From positions 1 to 6,096 of the forward strand of contig CAMAXB010000190.1 of NCBI GenBank assembly GCA_945862035.1: a stretch of 6,096 bases of DNA. Direction: 5' to 3'. Within the stretch, counting starts at the first letter, position 1; each line of letters begins with the position of its first letter. Under the pieces are notes generated by a model, which worked only from the letters and a program-made list of their open reading frames with translations, did no database searches and was not told the DNA's origin. Origin of the DNA: Opitutus sp. GAS368 (GTDB taxonomy: Bacteria; Verrucomicrobiota; Verrucomicrobiia; Opitutales; Opitutaceae). Of the stretch, positions 1 to 5,323 are shown in pieces. A program made the translations under genes and the position numbers.

Positions 1-480
1 CCCACCCGCGAGAGTTTTGTCCGGGCTCGCGTGATCGGAATGGCGGTCACCCTGATCCCGTTTTTGCCTGTGCAAACCCAGATTGCCTGCTCCATTGGAG
101 CTGGGTTTACGCGCGAATCTGCCAATTTGTTTCACTCGGCCGTTCCCGCCCAGTCCCGCCACCGCGGTTACCTACCTCCCGGCATGCTCTCTGGTGGGCG
201 GCCTAATTTTGGGAAATGATGGGGGTGAGGCATTTGCGAAAATCAAGGCCGACCTGATGAGGGTCGTTTCGCTGAGCCCGGCGTGGCTGCTCTCGGTCGG
301 AGCGCTGGCCCTCTGGTTGGCCAGAGGCGGATTAGGATATTTTCTGGCAAAAATCACTTGTAAATAACGAGTTATAAAGATTCGGACAGCCTTCAAGCTC
401 CTATCTTCCCGCGGGTCGGATTCCATCCTCGGCGGGGCCTAGACTTGCCTGCGGGCCTTGGAATGGTAGAGTGGCGGGCT
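1..480. other. Upstream region with no supported gene
   Basis: I see no convincing gene here. Short open frames exist on both strands, but none has a recognisable domain, a good ribosome binding site or coding character like the genes further right. One perfect hairpin lies at 310-327 (7-bp stem CCTCTGG/CCAGAGG, loop TTGG). It is followed by moderately AT-rich DNA without a clean T-run, so it is at best a weak terminator for something upstream of the window. Base composition turns AT-rich around 333-380, as expected for a promoter of the following gene. Confidence 0.5.
358..378 (+). promoter_or_regulatory. Possible promoter for the CorC-like gene
   Basis: An AT-rich patch in GC-rich surroundings contains TATAAA at 373-378, a fair match to a sigma-70 -10 box, about 100 nt upstream of the chosen start. 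No good -35 box sits 16-18 nt upstream; the TTGTAA at 358-363 is only 9 nt away, too close for standard spacing. The call rests on composition and position. Confidence 0.2.
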
Positions 481-1806
481 ATGGAGGGCGTATCGACCGA
501 GCTGGTGATCATCCTGTTGCTGCTTCTCGGCAACGGCGTGTTCGCCATGTCCGAGATCGCGATGGTCTCCGCCCGCAAGGCCAAGCTCAAGCAGTTGGCG
601 GATGATGGCGACGCGAAGGCGGCCCGGGCGCTGGCGATCGCCAACGAGCCCACCCGTTTCCTCTCCACGGTGCAGGTGGGCATCACTTTGATTGGCACGC
701 TCGCCGGCGCATTCGGTGGCGCCCGCCTCGCGGACGATCTGGTCGTCTACTTTGAAACCGTGGCGCTCCTCGCGCCCTACGCCAACGCCCTTGGCTTTGG
801 CATCGTGGTGGTGACGATCACTCTGGCGTCAGTGATCATCGGCGAACTGGTTCCCAAGCGCCTGGGCCTGACCAATCCCGAGCGCATCGCCATGGCGGTG
901 GCCGGTCCGATGAGCGTCGTCTCCCGCATCGCCTACCCGGTTGTCCATCTGCTCACCGTCAGCACCGAGGGCATTCTCAAGCTTGTTGGCGTGCGTCCGA
1001 CCAAGGAAACCCCCGTCAGCGAGGAGGAGGTCAAGATCCTCATCGAACAGGGTATGCAGGCGGGTGTTTTCAACCGGGCCGAGAAGGAGATGGTCGCCGG
1101 CGTGCTTGAACTTGACCAGATGTCGGTCACCGCGCTGATGACCCCGCGGCCCAAGATGGTCTTCATCAATCTGGAGGACCCCGAGGAAACCAACTGGCGC
1201 AAGATTGTGGCCAGCGGGCATTCCCACTTTCCCGTCTATCAGGGCAATCGCGACCACGTTCTGGGCATGGTCGCGGTGAAGGCCATCTGGGCCAACTCGG
1301 CCTTTGGCCTGAGCACCAACCTCCGTAATCTGCTCACCCCGCCGGTTGTCGTCCCCGAGACGATGATGGCGATCCAGCTCCTTGAGCAGTTCAAGCGGAC
1401 CGGCAAGCACATCGCCCTGGTCGCCGACGAGTTCGGTTCGATTCAGGGCCTGGTCACCATCAATGATTTCTTCGAGGCCATTGTCGGCGCCCTCCCCGAG
1501 TCGGGCCAGCGCGCGGCTCCCGAGGCCAAACGGCGCGAGGACGGCTCGTGGCTGATCGATGCGACGCTGCCCACCGACGAGCTCAAGACCCTGCTGGGCC
1601 TTGACGAGCTGCCGCACGAGGAACAGACGGATTTCCAGACGCTGGGCGGATTCGTGATGACGCACTTTGGCCGCATCCCGGCCGCCACGGACTACTTTGA
1701 GCACGGCGGCTGGCGCTTTGAGGTGGTCGACATGGACCGTCATCGCATCGACAAGGTGCTCGTGAGCCGCGCCGTCTCCGCCGCCGTCCAAAAAGCGGCG
1801 AGCTGA
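481..1806 (+). CDS. CorC/HlyC family protein (CNNM-CBS-CorC_HlyC)
   Basis: The 441-residue product is an inner-membrane protein of the CorC/HlyC (YtfL/YfjD-like) family, related to CNNM proteins linked to Mg2+ or Co2+ efflux; the older name haemolysin is misleading. Residues 1-170 form the CNNM membrane domain: a hydrophobic first helix (about 7-22), the family motif MSEIAMVSARKAKL (23-36), further helices near 62-80, 100-120 and 139-160, and the signature GELVPKRLGL (121-130). A CBS pair spans about 215-335 (first repeat from VTALMTPRP, second ending GLVTINDFFEAIVG). The CorC_HlyC domain fills about 348-430, with the typical DFQTLGGFVM segment at 384-393. The length is normal and all domains are intact. 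I chose ATG 481 because homologues begin just before the first helix; ATG 463 and TTG 445 are in frame, and no start has a strong ribosome binding site. The gene stands alone. The family is certain; the transported ion is not. Confidence 0.93.
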   Translation: MEGVSTELVIILLLLLGNGVFAMSEIAMVSARKAKLKQLADDGDAKAARALAIANEPTRFLSTVQVGITLIGTLAGAFGGARLADDLVVYFETVALLAPYANALGFGIVVVTITLASVIIGELVPKRLGLTNPERIAMAVAGPMSVVSRIAYPVVHLLTVSTEGILKLVGVRPTKETPVSEEEVKILIEQGMQAGVFNRAEKEMVAGVLELDQMSVTALMTPRPKMVFINLEDPEETNWRKIVASGHSHFPVYQGNRDHVLGMVAVKAIWANSAFGLSTNLRNLLTPPVVVPETMMAIQLLEQFKRTGKHIALVADEFGSIQGLVTINDFFEAIVGALPESGQRAAPEAKRREDGSWLIDATLPTDELKTLLGLDELPHEEQTDFQTLGGFVMTHFGRIPAATDYFEHGGWRFEVVDMDRHRIDKVLVSRAVSAAVQKAAS

Positions 1807-2144
1807 CGGTGCGCCCGCGGGCGCGCGGAAGAACGAGAACGGAATCGGAGTTTGGCCACGAAAAACACCAAAGGGCCTGGGTTGGATTCGTAAGCCTCAC
1901 GGCGCCTCAGGGGGCACTCGGACGGGTGACATCCGCCGAATGGCAATCTTCGTGTTTCTCGTGGCAATCCTCCGGGTCCGATTTGGTTTTAAATCCGTTT
2001 TGGATGCCAGCGTTGCCTCTCGGGTTCGGCTCGGCGCATTGGGAATAACCTGTCAGCAATCTCGGGATAAATTCTCCGCAGAACACATTGCCATCGTTCG
2101 CGCGGGGAATGACCTTTCGCTCCGACCCAGATGAGCGACGACGC
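1807..2144. other. Intergenic region between two + strand genes
   Basis: No gene is supported in these 338 bases. A GC palindrome (GCGCCCGCGGGCGC, 1811-1824) starts just after the upstream stop codon and could fold as a 5-bp stem with a CGCG loop. It has no T-run, so it is a poor intrinsic terminator. The middle is occupied by an inverted repeat (separate entry). The right part is less GC-rich and must hold the promoter of the next gene. TTGGGA (2039-2044) and GATAAA (2066-2071) are promoter-like, but 21 nt apart, so I do not call them. The stretch CGCGGGGAATGAC near 2101-2113 resembles dispersed extragenic repeats of other bacteria, a resemblance I note without weight. Confidence 0.6.
1846..1974. 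repeat. Inverted repeat with 9-nt-period arms
   Basis: The left arm (1846-1873) and the reverse complement of the right arm (1948-1974) both read CGGAG, four unmatched bases, then GCCACGA(A/G)AAACAC, with a few mismatches beyond. Each arm contains two copies of a heptamer at 9-nt spacing: CACGAAA at 1857 and CACCAAA at 1866 on the + strand, CACGAGA and CACGAAG on the - strand in the right arm. The loop of about 74 nt has no evident gene. It belongs to the same style of array as those at 3091-3265, 5081-5107 and 5186-5216. It follows the CorC-like gene and could fold as a long imperfect hairpin in its mRNA. Function unknown. Confidence 0.65.
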
Positions 2145-3077
2145 ATGCAAGACCCCTTCACCGGCAGATCGACCTGCATCCAAGGCGGACGCCTCCCGTC
2201 CGGCGAGGAGTTCCGCGCGCTTCAACACGATCACCGGCGACGACTGGAAGCGCTCGCTCGTCTCCGCGCGGCAGCGGCGCGCGTCGGCATCGGAACGGAT
2301 CCGGACGATGACATCGTCCTCTGGGAAGCCGACGAAATAGGCCTGCTCGCGAGCGCCGACCCGCTCTGGCAGGAACTCGATCAGGCCGCCCGAGCTTTTC
2401 GTGAGCTCCTGCCTATTGTCTCCCTTGAGGACTTCGGCTTTCCCGCCGAGGTCGAGGACCTCCTCGCCGAATGCGGCGACCGCCTGCGTCCGATCAGCAG
2501 CGGGGTTGAGGCGACCGCCTTCGAGGCCGCGGACCACTCGATCTACAAGTTCTTCATGCCCCGCGACAATGGCCGCATCGGCGGCACGTTCGAGTTTCGC
2601 CGCGGCGACGAGGTCGCCCTGCTGGCGGAGGCCTCCGACGGCAGCTATCGCGCGATGCTCGAGAAATTCGACCTGATCGTCCGGCTCGGCGGCATGCCGA
2701 CCGAGGTGATCGGCGTGACCCAGCACGAGGGCGTGCTCATCACCAAGCAGACGCTCGGCGAACGTCTGGCCGAAGGCGCGGACACCTCCCGCGTCCAGCC
2801 CGCGCCGCTGATCCCGATCCCCTCGCGTTTCCTGCGCGCGCACCGCGACCACCCGCGGCTCTACTTCGTCGATGACCGGCCATGGCTCGTGGCTGATCTG
2901 CATTCCAAGAATCTCGTCCGGGCGGAGGACCACAGCTTGCGTGCGATCGACCTACTGGCCGCGCCGCTGCCGGCCGATCTCATCGCCGGTGAACCGCTCC
3001 TCGTGGACTGGCTGGAGCGCGTCCGCCTCGACCCCGAGGCGGCCGCCCTCCGCGCCCCGCACGACGACGAGCTCTAG
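2145..3077 (+). CDS. Unassigned protein, kinase-like C-terminal half
   Basis: The 310-residue soluble product has no signal peptide or membrane helix. I do not recognise a named gene. The N-terminal 90 residues are mostly helical, Arg/Ala-rich, and match nothing I know. The second half has a plausible protein-kinase-like order: glycine-loop-like SGVEATAF (119-126), a candidate ATP-binding Lys135 in IYKFF, a hinge-like segment VLITKQTLG (197-205), a catalytic-loop-like DLHSKN (Asp251, Asn256), and AIDLL with a candidate metal-binding Asp269. The order and spacing resemble the small kinases described from polyvalent phage proteins, and more distantly HipA or aminoglycoside phosphotransferases. 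The true substrate is unknown. I chose ATG 2145; ATG 2109 and TTG 2088 are in frame, but the added residues look non-coding and no start has a clear ribosome binding site. It is a single gene with no obvious partner. Coding is very likely; the kinase assignment is moderate. Confidence 0.75.
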   Translation: MQDPFTGRSTCIQGGRLPSGEEFRALQHDHRRRLEALARLRAAAARVGIGTDPDDDIVLWEADEIGLLASADPLWQELDQAARAFRELLPIVSLEDFGFPAEVEDLLAECGDRLRPISSGVEATAFEAADHSIYKFFMPRDNGRIGGTFEFRRGDEVALLAEASDGSYRAMLEKFDLIVRLGGMPTEVIGVTQHEGVLITKQTLGERLAEGADTSRVQPAPLIPIPSRFLRAHRDHPRLYFVDDRPWLVADLHSKNLVRAEDHSLRAIDLLAAPLPADLIAGEPLLVDWLERVRLDPEAAALRAPHDDEL

Positions 3078-3090
3078 ATCGATCCGTTTT

Positions 3091-3265
3091 TAACCACGAA
3101 TGGACACGAATTCATACGAATCTCGATCCAGTAGAACCAACGGAAATCTTACCACAGATGAACACAGATGGTCACAGATCCGATCCTACTGAAAGGGTCT
3201 GTATCTGTGTAGATCTGTGTTTATCTGTGGGCAACGGTTCGATGGCTCGAATCCATTCGTGGTTA
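3091..3265. repeat. Large nested inverted repeat between convergent genes
   Basis: The outer arms are perfect over 14 nt: TAACCACGAATGGA (3091-3104) pairs with 3252-3265. Inside, 3123-3138 pairs imperfectly with 3236-3250 (TCGA-CCA-GAACC core), then 3152-3179 pairs with 3203-3230. The centre can close as GATCC/GGGTC around an 8-nt loop, TACTGAAA. Nearly the whole 175 nt can therefore fold into one long imperfect hairpin on either strand. The left outer arm carries CACGAAT, CACGAAT and TACGAAT at 3095, 3105 and 3115, an exact 10-nt period. It fills the gap between the kinase-like gene (+) and the peroxiredoxin gene (-), so it would lie at the 3' end of both transcripts. A bidirectional terminator or mRNA-protecting structure is possible; a MITE-like element or small RNA cannot be excluded. 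Confidence 0.85.
3152..3230. repeat. Inverted pair of CACAGAT arrays, 10-nt period
   Basis: CACAGAT occurs at 3153, 3163 and 3173 on the + strand. Its complement ATCTGTG occurs at 3203, 3213 and 3223, so each side has three identical heptamers at exact 10-nt spacing. The 28-nt arms match at 24 of 28 positions; the mismatches lie in the 3-nt spacers and not in the heptamers. This is the inner part of the larger element. The equal spacing is close to one DNA helical turn, so same-face protein binding is conceivable, although RNA hairpin formation explains it equally well. Confidence 0.85.
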
Positions 3266-3281
3266 CTTACCTCTGACTGAC

Positions 3282-3785
3282 CTACGGCTTCGCGAGGAAG
3301 CCGAGGATGTCGTCGGCCTGCTGGGTCGTGGAGCCCTTGTGGTCGGCGTAGACGATCTTGCCGTCGTGGATAAGGTAGGCCTGACGGCTGGCCCACATGA
3401 TGCCGCTCTGGCCAAAGGCCTTCATCACCTTCTTTTCCGTGTCGGCGAGCAGCGTGAAGGGCAAATTGTGCTTCGCCTTGAAGGCCTTCTGGTCCTCCAC
3501 GTCATCCGTGCTCACGCCGATAATGGCCACGCCCTTCTTGGTCAGGTCGGCATAGGCATCGCGGAGCGAGCAGCCCTGCTTGGTGCAGCCCGGGGTGTCG
3601 GCCTTGGGATAGAAATAAACGAGCGTGTAGGGACTTTGGCGGTAGACCGCGCCGAGATTGAGTTCGACGCCCGCATCCGTGAGCGCGGAGACGACGGGCG
3701 CGGGAGCGCCGACGGGAAGGGGAGCACCACCGAGGAAGGGAATCATGGCGAAGAGGAAGGAGGCGAACAGGAGGAGACGTTTCAT
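3282..3785 (-). CDS. Exported peroxiredoxin, PrxQ/BCP type
   Basis: The 167-residue product is a thiol peroxidase of the AhpC/TSA superfamily, PrxQ (bacterioferritin comigratory protein) group, reducing hydrogen peroxide and organic peroxides with electrons usually from thioredoxin. Residues 1-20 form a Sec-type signal peptide: MKRLLL, a hydrophobic core, then LGG-A as a likely cleavage region. No lipobox is seen, so a soluble periplasmic enzyme is expected. The catalytic segment KADTPGCTKQGC (61-72) holds the peroxidatic Cys67, its helper Thr64, and a second Cys72 five residues on, the resolving position of atypical 2-Cys PrxQ enzymes. Arg134 in ASRQAYLI is the expected active-site arginine. 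The C-terminal strands (AYLIHDGKIVYADHKG) are complete. Start ATG 3785 is chosen because it begins the signal peptide; a longer in-frame start at 3833 would bury it. The gene is divergent from the photolyase-like gene and convergent with the kinase-like gene. Confidence 0.93.
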   Translation of the reverse strand: MKRLLLFASFLFAMIPFLGGAPLPVGAPAPVVSALTDAGVELNLGAVYRQSPYTLVYFYPKADTPGCTKQGCSLRDAYADLTKKGVAIIGVSTDDVEDQKAFKAKHNLPFTLLADTEKKVMKAFGQSGIMWASRQAYLIHDGKIVYADHKGSTTQQADDILGFLAKP

Positions 3786-3880
3786 GAAGGGTTCAGGTGA
3801 GCGGTAGCCTGCGCCGAATCCGGGGTTTCGCAAGTAGGCCGGAGGGTTGCATCGAGGGGCGGTTACCGCTAGGATGGGAT
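3786..3880. promoter_or_regulatory. Divergent promoter region
   Basis: These 95 bp separate the start codons of the peroxiredoxin gene (-) and the photolyase-like gene (+) and must contain both promoters unless transcription starts inside a gene. The motif AGCGGTA at 3800-3806 recurs inverted as TACCGCT at 3864-3870, one copy near each gene, a possible pair of half-sites for a shared regulator. It is the only gap in the window without a short-period array. No clear - strand promoter boxes could be picked. Confidence 0.4.
3847..3875 (+). promoter_or_regulatory. Candidate promoter with palindrome for photolyase-like gene
   Basis: TTGCAT (3847-3852) and TAGGAT (3870-3875) are separated by 17 nt, the standard sigma-70 spacing, though the -35 match is weak. 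The spacer contains the 11-bp palindrome GCGGTTACCGC (3859-3869), placed where a repressor could act. If this promoter is real, transcription would start at about the ATG, giving a leaderless or nearly leaderless mRNA. Alternatively AGGA at 3871-3874 is a ribosome binding site 6 nt before the ATG and the promoter lies further upstream. The two readings exclude each other. Confidence 0.25.
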
Positions 3881-5068
3881 ATGCCTGCCGCCTTTCTCCC
3901 CACGCGCTCCGCGGGTCTGGAGCAGCTGCGCGCGGCGCTGCCTCGCCTGGGAGACTATGCGCGCGACCGGGGCTTTGATCGGCCGGATGTCCCTACGACG
4001 TCCCGGCTCTCACCCTACCTGCAGCGCCGGCTCGTGACCGAAGAGGAGGTCGTTGCGGCGATCGGCGTGGCCCTGCCGTGGCCGCGGGCCGAGAAATTTG
4101 TGCAGGAGGTTGCCTGGCGCACGTACTGGAAGGGTTCGCTTGAGCACCAGCCGGCGGCGTGGTTGCGCTACCGGGACGCCCTCGCCGCCCTCCGCCTGGC
4201 GCCGCCGGCGGGTTATGCCGAGGCGATGGCCGGCCAGACCGGCATCGAGGGCTTTGATGAGTGGGCCCGTCAACTCGTCGAAACGGGCTGGCTGCACAAT
4301 CACGCGCGCATGTGGTTCGCGAGCATCTGGATCTTCACCCTTCGCCTGCCGTGGGAGCTCGGGGCGGACTTCTTTCTCCGCCACCTGCTCGATGGCGACG
4401 CCGCGTCCAACACGCTCTCCTGGCGCTGGGTCGCCGGACTGCACACGCCGGGCAAAACCTATCTCGCGCGGGCCGCCAACATCGCGCTGCACACGGACGG
4501 ACGCTTCTCGCCGCGCGGCCTGGCGACCGAGGCGGTCGCGCTGACCGAGCCGCCCTTGCCGCGCGCGGCCACGCCCTGGATCGAGCCGCCGCGCGCGCCG
4601 GCCTCGGGTCCGGTGGGACTGTGGATTCACCCCGGGGATCTTTGCGCCGAGCAGGTCTCCCTCGGTGAACCCGCACCAACCGCGGTTTTCGCGGCGTGGC
4701 CCGAATCTCTCGCCGGGGCTGAGGGCTGGAGCGAGGCGGTCACCGCGTTCGGTCAGGGCGCACTGGCCGACGGCGCGGGCCGTGCAGCCGAGGCGTTGGG
4801 GGCGCCGTTGGAAGTCACCCGCGGCTCCGACCTCGGCACCGCGGCCGGGATCTGGGCCCAGACGCGCGGCCTCCGCACCGTGGTCGCCCTCCGCCCCGCC
4901 ACCGGGCCGTGGACTGAGGTCGGGCGCACGATCGAGCGCGCCCTCGCCGGCGTGGGTGTGACCCTCGCCTGGCGCCAGCGCGCTTGGGACACGCGGCTCT
5001 ACCCGCATGCGAGCCGCGGATTCTTTCCCTTCTGGACGGCCGCCAAGGCTGTCATTCAGCCGGGCTGA
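3881..5068 (+). CDS. Photolyase/cryptochrome-family flavoprotein, domains swapped
   Basis: The 395-residue product carries the FAD-binding helical domain of DNA photolyases and cryptochromes at its N-terminus (about 9-215): TTSRLSPYL (39-47), QEVAWRTYW (75-83), TGWLHNHARMWFAS (135-148), DGDAASNTLSWRWVAG (171-186). By my own alignment to E. coli PhrB from memory, key residues are kept: Glu76 (E274), Trp79 (W277), Asn140 (N341), Arg143 and Asp171 (salt bridge R344/D372), Met144 (M345), Asn177 (N378, near flavin N5), Trp183 (W384). The normal N-terminal antenna domain is missing in front. After a proline-rich linker (222-243), residues 244-390 look like that domain: a first strand GLWIHPGDL, alternating strands and helices, and an ending GFFPFWTAAKA like the photolyase FTPFWKAW segment. 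The likely role is blue-light repair of UV lesions or light sensing; the permuted order leaves this open. Start ATG 3881 has AGGA 6 nt upstream; GTG 3797 is an unlikely alternative. Family assignment is firm, the permutation strongly suggested. Confidence 0.88.
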   Translation: MPAAFLPTRSAGLEQLRAALPRLGDYARDRGFDRPDVPTTSRLSPYLQRRLVTEEEVVAAIGVALPWPRAEKFVQEVAWRTYWKGSLEHQPAAWLRYRDALAALRLAPPAGYAEAMAGQTGIEGFDEWARQLVETGWLHNHARMWFASIWIFTLRLPWELGADFFLRHLLDGDAASNTLSWRWVAGLHTPGKTYLARAANIALHTDGRFSPRGLATEAVALTEPPLPRAATPWIEPPRAPASGPVGLWIHPGDLCAEQVSLGEPAPTAVFAAWPESLAGAEGWSEAVTAFGQGALADGAGRAAEALGAPLEVTRGSDLGTAAGIWAQTRGLRTVVALRPATGPWTEVGRTIERALAGVGVTLAWRQRAWDTRLYPHASRGFFPFWTAAKAVIQPG

Positions 5069-5080
5069 ACCGGATTTTTT
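5055..5080 (+). terminator. Intrinsic terminator of photolyase-like gene
   Basis: A 6-bp stem TTCAGC/GCTGAA with a 3-nt loop (5055-5069) overlaps the last codons and the TGA stop. Five bases later comes a run of six T (5075-5080). The stem is short, but the layout is that of a rho-independent terminator for the + strand gene. Confidence 0.5.
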
Positions 5081-5107
5081 CACAGGAGGAAACGGAGAGA
5101 ACGGAGG
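5081..5107. repeat. Short-period array, ACGGAG units
   Basis: ACAGGAG (5082), AACGGAG (5091) and AACGGAG (5100) are spaced exactly 9 nt apart and follow directly on a T6 run. This is the same style as the CACGAAT, CACAGAT and CACGGAT arrays in the window, but with its own heptamer and no visible inverted partner. Confidence 0.6.
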
Positions 5108-5149
5108 TTCGATCCTGCTTCCCAAGGGTTCGGAAGTCGTGCCCGACCG

Positions 5150-5237
5150 GACGGAGAGTCCAAGCTCCTTGGCCCGAGATTTAACCACGGATTACGCGGA
5201 TGACACGGACTCGGATCCATCGGACGGACTCTCCGTC
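5150..5237. repeat. 12-bp inverted repeat enclosing CACGGAT array
   Basis: GACGGAGAGTCC (5150-5161) is the perfect reverse complement of GGACTCTCCGTC (5226-5237). The 64-nt interval contains TTTAACCACGGAT and three heptamers at 9-nt spacing: CACGGAT (5186), CGCGGAT (5195) and CACGGAC (5204), followed by a further CGGAT at 5212. The TTTAACCAC lead-in matches the one at 3089-3097 before the CACGAAT array. The element could present the array as the loop of a stem, or be a small mobile unit with terminal inverted repeats; no target-site duplication is evident. Confidence 0.7.
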
Positions 5238-5289
5238 AGGGAAGGCTCGAAGCGGGGGCTACCCGTGCGGTAACAGCAGGCAGTCGATC

Positions 5290-5323
5290 CAGAAGCTGGC
5301 GGGTCTTGCCCGCCGGGCTTCTG
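5290..5323. repeat. Interrupted 13-bp extragenic hairpin
   Basis: The outer stem CAGAAGC/GCTTCTG (7 bp) and inner stem GGCGGG/CCCGCC (6 bp) are separated by a small T versus GG bulge, with loop TCTTG. The predicted fold is strong, but no T-run follows on either strand, so it is not a classical terminator. It resembles extragenic palindromes that occur in many copies in other genomes; copy number cannot be judged from this window. Confidence 0.65.

Noticed and set aside
237..275. Hammerhead ribozyme core (GAAA and CTGATGAG)
   Set aside because: Only 12 nt separate GAAA from CTGATGA, too few for the two stems needed in that permutation, and no second GAAA follows at a suitable distance.
345..361. 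Sigma-54 promoter (TGGCA ... TTG)
   Set aside because: The spacing between the two halves is about two bases too long and the second half lacks the GC of TTGC.
83..367. Possible 94-residue + strand protein with a hydrophobic C-terminal part
   Set aside because: It needs a TTG start without a ribosome binding site, has no recognisable motif, and its N-terminal part is Pro/Arg-rich like random GC-rich sequence. It also runs into the AT-rich promoter-like patch.
829..1791. Long antisense open frame across the CorC-like gene
   Set aside because: The sense strand encodes a complete, well-recognised protein; the antisense product is Gly/Asp/His/Arg-rich with no domain, the usual shadow in GC-rich DNA.
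1989..2933. 314-residue antisense open frame opposite the kinase-like gene
   Set aside because: I considered whether it could be the real gene. The sense frame has ordered motifs (DLHSKN, AIDLL) and more natural composition, while the antisense one has none and would run through the intergenic region.
3095..3229. CRISPR array
   Set aside because: Repeat units are only 7 nt at 10-nt spacing, there are no unique spacers of CRISPR size, and no cas genes are nearby.
3236..3254. tRNA T-arm-like GGTTCGA ... TCGAATCC
   Set aside because: There is no acceptor, D or anticodon arm around it; the segment is explained by the nested inverted repeat.
3339..3800. 153-residue + strand frame opposite the peroxiredoxin gene
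   Set aside because: It is a shadow of the peroxiredoxin coding sequence, with a Gly/Glu-rich product and no domain.
3797..3880. N-terminal extension of the photolyase-like protein from GTG 3797
   Set aside because: The extra 28 residues show no photolyase similarity and would overlap the divergent promoter gap; ATG 3881 has AGGA at good spacing.
4010..5188. 392-residue antisense open frame across the photolyase-like gene
   Set aside because: Low-complexity Arg/Gly/Ala composition with no motif; the sense frame carries conserved photolyase residues throughout.
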